From Promethearchaeota archaeon (lineage in GTDB: Archaea > Asgardarchaeota > Lokiarchaeia > Sigyniarchaeales > SOKP01): DNA of 32,047 nucleotides. The translations under genes were made by a program, and so were the position numbers. Below are positions 24,648-32,047 of the stretch, one piece after another. The stretch is from assembly GCA_019894955.1 (NCBI GenBank), contig JAGXNQ010000013.1:492-32538 (forward strand). The letters are read 5' to 3'. Each line of letters begins with the position of its first letter. Position 1 is the first letter of the stretch. The notes under the pieces are model-generated. The model searched no databases. It saw nothing but the letters and a program-made list of their open reading frames with translations, and was not told the DNA's origin.

Positions 24648-25414
24648 ATTAATAATTCAATCAATTGTTCCGTTATTTTTCTCATTGCGATATAACTAAC
24701 AAAATTTTTATTAACATCAATGATTGGTAATCCTTGTAATTCCATTTTAATGATCTCTTCATCCCTTGGAATTTTATCCAAAATTGGAAGGTTATAAGCT
24801 TCTAATTTTTCAATTATCCTAGAGATATCACCTTCTACTTTATTGATAATTACTCCACAACGTTTATAATGAGTAAATTTATCTGCACTACTCCTGATTG
24901 AATCTGCAGTATCGACACTTCTAAGAGAAATATCCGTGACTAATAGAAGATAATCAATACTCTCTATTACTTTTCTATTGATTTGTTCTAAACCCGCCTC
25001 ACAATCAATTAATATGATTTCAAAATCTCTTGAAATTGACTGTATTACTTTTTTCAGGAGGGCATTTGAAGGACAAAAACATCCAGGATCTTCTGGTTGG
25101 CCAATTGACAGTAAACTAAAGAATTTGTTTTCAGCAATGGCATTGTACACCTCAAAATCGATATTTGCTGCAATATCTTTAATTTCTTTTTTCTTGAGTA
25201 ATGTTTTTTCAATGACCTCTGAACGAATACTTTCGATACTTTTCGAAGGAACCAGTTTTACCATCTTACTTAAGTGTGGATGGGTAGGATCAGCATCAAT
25301 GAGGAGAAGCTTATAATCATAATCCTCAGAAATAATTTTAGCTAATAATGCTGTAACTAGGGTTTTTCCGACTCCACCTTTGCCCACAACTGCAATAGTT
25401 TGCGGTTTTTCCAT
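24620..25414 (-). CDS. CooC-like MinD/ParA-family P-loop ATPase (putative Ni-enzyme maturation factor)
   Basis: AVVGKGGVGKTLVTALLAKII (deviant Walker A), LLIDADPTHPHLS, GQPEDPGCFCPSNALLKKVI (CxC motif), IILIDCEAGLEQINR. ATG at 25414 preferred over TTG at 25447. Confidence 0.8.
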   Translation of the reverse strand: MEKPQTIAVVGKGGVGKTLVTALLAKIISEDYDYKLLLIDADPTHPHLSKMVKLVPSKSIESIRSEVIEKTLLKKKEIKDIAANIDFEVYNAIAENKFFSLLSIGQPEDPGCFCPSNALLKKVIQSISRDFEIILIDCEAGLEQINRKVIESIDYLLLVTDISLRSVDTADSIRSSADKFTHYKRCGVIINKVEGDISRIIEKLEAYNLPILDKIPRDEEIIKMELQGLPIIDVNKNFVSYIAMRKITEQLIELLIQGNNPLNS

Positions 25415-25436
25415 AATTATTATGCCATCATTTAAT

Positions 25437-26204
25437 TTAATTTTCAAGTTGATTTCTAGATTTTAGTACATCTTTTACGTCTTCACAATCTTCAAAATAT
25501 GGACATATTTCGCATCCCCAATCATAATCACAATCAATTTTCTTTTTCCACTCATCAACTTTTTTTTTCCACTTTTCTAGGTGGAGACTCGTCAGGATAG
25601 ATGTAATTTGGATGAATTCATGAATAGATTTTGGATCATTATTTATAAAAAAGATCTCAATGGATTCAATTAAATCTTTGAATTTTGCTTTGTAAAGATG
25701 AATAATGGCATTTCCTAAAAATTCCATTGAAAATTTTTTTGTTAATAGAGATGAATTTATCCTGCACCAAAACTTTCGGGGTATAGTTCTGATTGAAAAG
25801 CCTTCAATACCATTAGATATCAAATTTAATCCACGCAGTTCTTGGAACATCTGCTCAGATATAGAATTAACACCTATTAACAAGAACATTCCAAAATGTA
25901 ATTTAGATTGAGTTACATCTTGGAATTCTGGACCAATTACCGTGATTTTTCCATTTTGAATATGATTATTATGAATAATTGGATGAATTAATGAAAACGA
26001 TTGAACACCAAATCCCCCTAATTCTAATGCTGTTTCCTCTTCCAGAATTATCTCTTTGTATTTATTAACTCCTACTTTAATATTAAATTGTTGTAAGTAA
26101 GAAGAAATGTCTTGTGGTGATTGATAATATCTTATTGTCTTACCACTTTCTTTTTCTAAAGTTAAATATTGCTGTATCGACCTGAGGATGTTTTCAACTG
26201 TCAA
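25437..26204 (-). CDS. Stand-alone CdhC/AcsB-like protein (acetyl-CoA synthase beta-subunit domain homolog) with variant C-terminal Cys motif
   Basis: ALELGGFGVQSFSLIHP...IQNGKITVIGPEFQD...LHFGMFLLIG...FWCRINSS...FSMEFLGNAIIHLYKAKF...IEIFFINNDP; C-terminal CDYDWGCEICPYFEDC. Confidence 0.6.
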   Translation of the reverse strand: MTVENILRSIQQYLTLEKESGKTIRYYQSPQDISSYLQQFNIKVGVNKYKEIILEEETALELGGFGVQSFSLIHPIIHNNHIQNGKITVIGPEFQDVTQSKLHFGMFLLIGVNSISEQMFQELRGLNLISNGIEGFSIRTIPRKFWCRINSSLLTKKFSMEFLGNAIIHLYKAKFKDLIESIEIFFINNDPKSIHEFIQITSILTSLHLEKWKKKVDEWKKKIDCDYDWGCEICPYFEDCEDVKDVLKSRNQLEN

Positions 26205-26301
26205 TTTTCACAGAAAATATCTTTTAAAAAATAATTAAATATATATGATCTAAAGTAAAAATTACTCATATAAATATCAAATCGGGATTCAATTTAAAAT
26301 A

Positions 26302-26724
26302 ATGATAGAAATAGAAAAAGCGGATGATTTGTTGGGAATTTCTTTGAATAATATCTTGAGTTTTCGGAAAAACGAAGAAGATTTCATAAAATTGGTAACT
26401 AATTGGAATAAAAAAATTATTATCGAAATTGAAAAGTTTTATCCAGTTGAAGTAATATTTGAAGAAAATGAGATTAAATTTAAAATAGAAAATATAGATA
26501 ATAAGGTAGATTTGAAAGTTAGGATGAGTCTGGATACTCTTTTAGATATAGCATATGGAAGAATAAATCCAATAAATGCAGTATTAAAGAGCAAGGTTAA
26601 AATGAAAGGAATGATTAAATTTGGAACCGTGATAAAGTTTCTTAAAATTTTTGTTAATTCTATGAAGATGGTAGCATCTCAACCTAATCAGAATTATTAT
26701 GAATTAAACAAGGAGACGAGATAG
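26302..26724 (+). CDS. SCP2 sterol-binding-like domain protein
   Basis: DLKVRMSLDTLLDIAYGRINPINAVLKSKVKMKGMIKFGTVIKFLKIF resembles SCP2 domains. Confidence 0.65.
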   Translation: MIEIEKADDLLGISLNNILSFRKNEEDFIKLVTNWNKKIIIEIEKFYPVEVIFEENEIKFKIENIDNKVDLKVRMSLDTLLDIAYGRINPINAVLKSKVKMKGMIKFGTVIKFLKIFVNSMKMVASQPNQNYYELNKETR

Positions 26725-26726
26725 AA

Positions 26727-28208
26727 ATGACGTCAATAAAAGAGAGAAAGATTTATGAAGATATTAGCATGGAGGATGTTAGGGCAAGATTGGAAGAGAT
26801 TTTTGGAGCGAATAATGTTAGCAATAAACAAGTAGATTTATATCCTTATTCTTATGATATGACAGAATGTACTAAACAAATGCCAGATTTTGTAGTCATT
26901 CCGGAAAATAAAGAACAATTGATCGAATTAGTTAAATTTTGTAATAATCACTTAATTCCCATAGTTCCTTATATATCTGGAAATAATGTAGGGGGATTGA
27001 CCATACCTGAACGAGGTGGAATAGTTGTAGATTTTGGGAAGAAAATGAATAAGATTATTCATATCGATGATAACATGATGTATGCATTATTGGAACCAGG
27101 CGTCACATTTGGTCAATTAGAAAAATATCTCGATGAGCATTTTCCACATTTACGATATAGTTATCCGTTTGCACCACCATATGCGGGAGTAGTGGGAAAT
27201 GTGATATTAAGTGGTATGAACAACATGTCGTGTAAACTGGGCTCGATGGGGGATTCTATTAACGGTCTAGAAGTGATAACTGCAGATGGTGAGATAGCTC
27301 GTATCGGCTCTTGCTTTTATGGAAAAGATGAAGCTGATGTAAAATCTTGGTGGTCACGATATCCAATGCCAGATTTAATGGGTTTATTCATCAATTGGCA
27401 AGGGATGACTGGTTTGGTAACGAAATGTGCAGTCCAATTATGGCCAAAGCACGAATATAAAAAAATCTTTCTTGCTGTAACTTTTGGACTAACTGATGTT
27501 GCTTCAATTTTAAGGGAAGCAGGACGCACTGAAGTAGTTGATGATATTTCAGCAGTAAGTGTTGAAGTAGTAAAAATGTCAGTAGAGGTTCCTGAACCAA
27601 CCAAATATCCCGGTGAACCAGATTTTGCTGCCCTCTTAGTTATATCTGCTAAAACTAAAGCTCAATTTGAAGCAAAGAAAGAAATAGTACTGGAAACGAT
27701 AGATTATTTGAATGAAAATGGTAAAAATATTATTTTGGCTGATGTTGATGAATTTAGCAGACTTTTCAATTTAAGAGTTAGGTGCTACTTGGATTTACCT
27801 GCAGCATTACTGTCTTTGGTTGAATATTCGGGGTTAACGTGGTTTGGTTCATATGCCCCTTCACATAAATTAGAAGAATTAATTGAAAAAGTAGATAAAA
27901 TCTTTCATAAGCACAATATCCCGGCTTTCATATACATGAAATCAATGAAAAGCAGTCATTATTCAATATTTAGACCCATAATGCGTTACATGAAATTTAA
28001 AGAGGGAGAAGAAGAGCGTTATCATACTTGTTTGGAAGAAATTACAGACACTTGTATTGATTTAGGTTGCATTCCTTACAAGACACCAACTTGGATGACT
28101 GCAAAGTTAAGAGAAAAAATAAATCCCGGATGGCTCAATTTATTTGAAAAAATAAAGAATTGCATGGATCCTAATAACATTTTCAACCCTGGCAGGTGGA
28201 ATACTTAA
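26727..28208 (+). CDS. FAD-binding (GlcD/PCMH-type) oxidoreductase
   Basis: DFVVIPENKEQLIELVKFCNNHLIPIVPYISGNNVGGLTIPERGGIVVDFGKKMNKI, EPGVTFGQLEKYL, C-terminal MDPNNIFNPGRW. Confidence 0.88.
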   Translation: MTSIKERKIYEDISMEDVRARLEEIFGANNVSNKQVDLYPYSYDMTECTKQMPDFVVIPENKEQLIELVKFCNNHLIPIVPYISGNNVGGLTIPERGGIVVDFGKKMNKIIHIDDNMMYALLEPGVTFGQLEKYLDEHFPHLRYSYPFAPPYAGVVGNVILSGMNNMSCKLGSMGDSINGLEVITADGEIARIGSCFYGKDEADVKSWWSRYPMPDLMGLFINWQGMTGLVTKCAVQLWPKHEYKKIFLAVTFGLTDVASILREAGRTEVVDDISAVSVEVVKMSVEVPEPTKYPGEPDFAALLVISAKTKAQFEAKKEIVLETIDYLNENGKNIILADVDEFSRLFNLRVRCYLDLPAALLSLVEYSGLTWFGSYAPSHKLEELIEKVDKIFHKHNIPAFIYMKSMKSSHYSIFRPIMRYMKFKEGEEERYHTCLEEITDTCIDLGCIPYKTPTWMTAKLREKINPGWLNLFEKIKNCMDPNNIFNPGRWNT

Positions 28209-29386
28209 TGGTTACAGTTGATAGAGAAATCGTTGGTAAAGAATTTCTCGAAATGGCATTAGAGCGATGTATAAAGTGCAGCACGTGTAAATATGGTTAT
28301 AAGAACTATGAAAGATCTTGCCCGTCTGGAGAACATTTTCTATTCGAATCCTATTGGGCATCGGGGAGGATACGAACAATAAGAGGTCTATTATTGGGTG
28401 ATTTAGAATGGTCTAAAGACTTAATCGATCCAATATTTGCATGCACCACTTGTGGCGCATGTAGCGATTCATGTCAAGCACCCCATGCTGATTATATAGT
28501 TGATATGATAGAAGCACTTCGAGAATTAGCCGTTCAGCATGTAGGTCCTGCAAAAAATCAAGAGATGCTCGTATCTCGTTGTGATGAGCATTGCAATCCG
28601 TATGGAGAGGATAATTCTACGAATGAAGATTTAAAAAAGAAACATAATCTTCCAGACAAAGCTGAATGGCTTTATTTTATAGGTTGTACATCTAACTACC
28701 GACAACAATCCCTTAGAGATGCAACCCTAAGATTTTTCAAGAAAGTAGGGATAGATTTTACTTTGATTGATGAACATTGTTGTACGAGTCCAATGATCCG
28801 AACAGGACAATTATCTATTGTACATGAATACATGAACTACAATATTGAGGAAATTAAAAAAACTGGAGCAAGTAAGGTGATTACCAGTTGTGCTGGATGT
28901 TATCGAACCTTAATTAAGGACTTTAAGAAATATGGTGTGCCACATGATTTTGAAGTATATCATTCACTTGAGCTTGTAGAAAAATTATTAGATGAAGAAA
29001 AAATAGAATTAAATTCAGAATTTAATCATACAGTGACTTATCACGATCCTTGTCATTTAGGAAGACATATGGGTATTTATGAGCTCCCCAGAAAGATTTA
29101 TAAGAAAATACCTGGATTAAAATTAGTCGAAATGAAGAGAAACAGAAACTTCGCTTGGTGCTGTGGAGCAGGAGGAGGAGTCAAAATTGGATACCCCGAT
29201 TGGGCAATTGATATTTCAAAAGAGAGATTAGAAGAAGCTAAGCAAACGGGTGCTTCAATAATCACATCTACTTGCCCATTTTGTAAAACTAATTTGCAAG
29301 ATGCATCAGATAAATATAATTTTGATTTTCAAGTGTTAGATTTAATGGAGATTATAGATCAACTCGAAATAAATATTAAAGAATAA
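28208..29386 (+). CDS. (Fe-S)-binding protein, GlcF/HdrD-like, two cluster motifs plus two CCG domains
   Basis: CIKCSTCKYGY...CP, CTTCGACSDSCQAP, GCTSNYRQQ...HCCTSP, HDPCHLGRHMGIYELPR...WCCGAGGG; TAATG coupling with upstream stop. Confidence 0.88.
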   Translation: MVTVDREIVGKEFLEMALERCIKCSTCKYGYKNYERSCPSGEHFLFESYWASGRIRTIRGLLLGDLEWSKDLIDPIFACTTCGACSDSCQAPHADYIVDMIEALRELAVQHVGPAKNQEMLVSRCDEHCNPYGEDNSTNEDLKKKHNLPDKAEWLYFIGCTSNYRQQSLRDATLRFFKKVGIDFTLIDEHCCTSPMIRTGQLSIVHEYMNYNIEEIKKTGASKVITSCAGCYRTLIKDFKKYGVPHDFEVYHSLELVEKLLDEEKIELNSEFNHTVTYHDPCHLGRHMGIYELPRKIYKKIPGLKLVEMKRNRNFAWCCGAGGGVKIGYPDWAIDISKERLEEAKQTGASIITSTCPFCKTNLQDASDKYNFDFQVLDLMEIIDQLEINIKE

Positions 29387-29392
29387 GTTATC

Positions 29393-31549
29393 ATGGATGA
29401 AAATTCGAAAAATCATATAAGAAATTTAAGGAATAATAACTGGAACCGATGGTGGCGTATTCCAAGGCTATTCCTCTATTTTTTTGGGATATTTACGTTT
29501 TTTTGGTATTTTTGGTCAATTATTGGTTTGTTGATTGGATTAATTCTATTTATCTTATCAAAGGATATTGCTTGGAAAAGAAATGGAATCTTACTCACGT
29601 ATTCCATTGCGTTTATAACTTTATTAGTTTTCTACTATAAAGCTTTTTCCCCTCTAAATTTAGCAATCTGGTCAGGTTTAGGTATATTTCTCTCATTTGC
29701 TATATCATTGTTAATAATAGCTATTCTAAAGAAGAAATTTGGATTTATAAAAAACTCAAAATCTAAAATAATAAACTCTTATGAAAGATTCTCAAGAAAA
29801 GCTAGAATCGTAGCTCGAATTATTACAATCATAATCCCGTTGATTTCATGGTCAATGTTAAGTATTGATGTTGAAGTCATATTTGACAACAGCCCTCGTT
29901 TGCTCTGGATACATGCTCCTTCTACTGTTAATACAAATGAAACATTTGAACTTGCGGTAGAAGCGTGGGATCAGTTTGAAAGGTTAAGTGCTACCTATAT
30001 TGGGATTGTAAGTTTTTCATTACTTTCTATCAATCTTACAACTTATACAGAAATATTTGCACCAATTGCTTCCCTTCCAGATGATTACAGTTTTACGGGT
30101 CAAATATTTGGATCAGATATCGCCTATGAAATAAAAGATGGAAAAGATAATGGTATTCATATTTTTGATATAAGTATTGAGACCCCAGGCATCCACTATG
30201 TTTTAGTTAATGAGAGCTATACGAATAATTTATACTTCAGCAATCCTATTATAGTAAAAAATCAAACGAATAATGAAAAAAATATCGTTTGGGGAGATCT
30301 TCATACTCACACTGGACTTTCAGATGGAACCGGTACCCTTGAACATTCATATTATTACGCTCGTTATATCGCTCGTTTGGATTTTAATGCGATTACCGAT
30401 CATGGTGAAATCTTAATGTGGAATCCAAGTTCCTTGAATTATTTAGAATCAGTAACCAATAATGCTTATGCCTCTGGCGATTTTGTAACATTTCATGGAA
30501 TTGAATGGACACAAGTAAAAACGGGGCATTACACCTGCATTTTTAGTGGAAATCAATTATTGAAAGAACCACTCCTCTCATATATATTGGTTCCGACAAC
30601 TCAAGATTTATGGAATACGCTTGATTCTTTCACGCAAAGTACGGGAGCTAGAGCTTTAGCATTACCTCATCACACCACTAAGAGAGCTTATCCACAGGAT
30701 TGGATCTATATAAATCCAAAATATGTTAAAATTGCCGAAGTTTCTTCGGTTCATGGTGATTTTTTATTCGAACATGGAAATGAGCTGAATTATCGAGGAG
30801 CTATTGATCCACCTCCCCTTCATACCCGGGGTTCCTCAATAATGGATGCATTCACGATGGGATATAGGATGACATTATATAGCTCGAGTGACGAACATGA
30901 TGGACATCCAGGTCACAGTTTAAGCCATACAAGGGCTTATATTGGTCACCAACGTCCATTTAGTACTTGGCTTACGAGAAATGAACATCCTTATCCGGGA
31001 GGCTTAACAGCTGCATTTGTTGACAATCTAACTCGTGAAGGTGTTTTTTCAGGATTAGAAAATCAGAGGATTTATGCAAATTCTGATCATGGCAGACCCA
31101 TACTTATTTTCAGTATTAATGGAACAAAAGTGGGAGATGGTTCTACACTTAATGTGAATAACCAAAATTCTCATAGATTAATAAACATTTTTCTAGCTCA
31201 AGATGGTGCTCCAGTAGCTAAAATGTCTGAAGCCGCTTCTGTTACTGCTAATTGGGATCCTAATTGGGAAGGTGCTATTGAAATAATGAAAAATGGAGAA
31301 TTGTGGCAATCAAGAGACATATTAAGCCCCATTGCCAACGTTTCTATTGTTGATACTACTCCAATTACCGGAACAACTTATGAACCTAATTGTGTTGAAA
31401 TTGATGGTCAATTTTATGTCAATCAAGATAGTGATAATCCAATAATTCCGAACAACTTGAATACAAATGGATTTGATTATTATCTTGTCCGATTCGTCGG
31501 AGATAACGGCAGAATGAGCTGGGTAGGACCAATATGGGTTGAATATTAA
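29393..31549 (+). CDS. Membrane protein with PHP/DUF3604-like phosphoesterase domain
   Basis: N-terminal TM helices, then VWGDLHTHTGLSDGTGTLEHSYYYARYIARLDFNAITDHGE, HGIEWTQ, LALPHHTTK, SSSDEHDGHPGHS. Confidence 0.82.
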   Translation: MDENSKNHIRNLRNNNWNRWWRIPRLFLYFFGIFTFFWYFWSIIGLLIGLILFILSKDIAWKRNGILLTYSIAFITLLVFYYKAFSPLNLAIWSGLGIFLSFAISLLIIAILKKKFGFIKNSKSKIINSYERFSRKARIVARIITIIIPLISWSMLSIDVEVIFDNSPRLLWIHAPSTVNTNETFELAVEAWDQFERLSATYIGIVSFSLLSINLTTYTEIFAPIASLPDDYSFTGQIFGSDIAYEIKDGKDNGIHIFDISIETPGIHYVLVNESYTNNLYFSNPIIVKNQTNNEKNIVWGDLHTHTGLSDGTGTLEHSYYYARYIARLDFNAITDHGEILMWNPSSLNYLESVTNNAYASGDFVTFHGIEWTQVKTGHYTCIFSGNQLLKEPLLSYILVPTTQDLWNTLDSFTQSTGARALALPHHTTKRAYPQDWIYINPKYVKIAEVSSVHGDFLFEHGNELNYRGAIDPPPLHTRGSSIMDAFTMGYRMTLYSSSDEHDGHPGHSLSHTRAYIGHQRPFSTWLTRNEHPYPGGLTAAFVDNLTREGVFSGLENQRIYANSDHGRPILIFSINGTKVGDGSTLNVNNQNSHRLINIFLAQDGAPVAKMSEAASVTANWDPNWEGAIEIMKNGELWQSRDILSPIANVSIVDTTPITGTTYEPNCVEIDGQFYVNQDSDNPIIPNNLNTNGFDYYLVRFVGDNGRMSWVGPIWVEY

Positions 31550-31555
31550 TATTGG

Positions 31556-32047
31556 CTAAACTGAAAGAATTTTTTCTAAGTCTTCTTTTTCTATTTGCAA
31601 TAGATTTACTTCTGGTAATCGCTCAGTGAGAGTTCTCCAATTATCATATTCCTTAAATACTTCCTTGAATAAAACTAATGAGTCTTCTATCTTTTTACTA
31701 TTTGCTAGAGAGACAGCAGTCCAATATTTTAATTCAAGATTGTCTGGAACCATTTCCATGCCTTTTTTATAGCATTCAAGTGCTTCATTAATATCTCCCT
31801 TTTCCATTGCTTGATCTCCTTTATCTCCTTGCTCATAAGCTCTATATAATGTTAATAACCTTCGAATTTCTTTTAGTGGTTCTTCGTGATCATCTACCCT
31901 CAAATCCATCATTGGTTCTTCCCATTTATCGCTAATTGGTTCACCACTAAATATCAATATATTAGCAGATTGTTTTCCCCTGATATCTCCGCCAACGGTC
32001 TCAGCAGCTTCTAAAGAGTTAATAATACGTTCAGGTAATGGTAATCC
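31556..32047 (-). CDS. C-terminal part of a DUF1028-like protein with TPR-like tail, N-terminus beyond window
   Basis: Frame open to window edge: GLPLPERIINSLEAAETVGGDIRGKQSANILIFSGEPISDKWEEPMMDLRVDDHEEPLKEIRRLL..., then TPR-like KGDINEALECYKKGMEMVPDN. Confidence 0.75.
   Translation of the reverse strand, partial: GLPLPERIINSLEAAETVGGDIRGKQSANILIFSGEPISDKWEEPMMDLRVDDHEEPLKEIRRLLTLYRAYEQGDKGDQAMEKGDINEALECYKKGMEMVPDNLELKYWTAVSLANSKKIEDSLVLFKEVFKEYDNWRTLTERLPEVNLLQIEKEDLEKILSV

Overview
AT-rich archaeal chromosomal window. Gene content suggests an Asgard/Lokiarchaeia-like genome: Hdr/hydrogenase parts, AlaX, an archaeal MiaB-like methylthiotransferase, an SDS22-type LRR protein and many small zinc ribbons. 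This taxonomy is inference only. About 30 coding regions are supported. I saw no rRNA, tRNA, CRISPR array or intact mobile element. Most notable observations: (1) A duplicated three-module cassette of membrane-anchored left-handed beta-helix proteins (13012-15773 and 16313-19188). Each set has about six TM segments and three LbH domains. One copy is split A|B|C and the other is fused AB|C. The layout resembles the C-terminal region of epsilon-poly-lysine synthetase-type NRPSs (TIGR02353-like), but no NRPS modules are present. (2) A short stand-alone CdhC/AcsB-like protein with an altered cysteine motif, next to a CooC-like ATPase. (3) Three clustered mini zinc-ribbon genes (52, 52 and 36 aa) missed by the ORF track. 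(4) A glutamate dehydrogenase gene with an in-frame TAG between a strong start site and the rest of the coding region. (5) An EFR1/flavodoxin-like N-terminal gene relic. (6) A DhlA-like haloalkane dehalogenase with substitutions at halide-site positions. (7) Several ORF-track starts that look wrong (left edge, right-edge DUF1028-TPR protein, CPBP protease with a possible ATT start). Family assignments come from remembered motifs; no searches were run.
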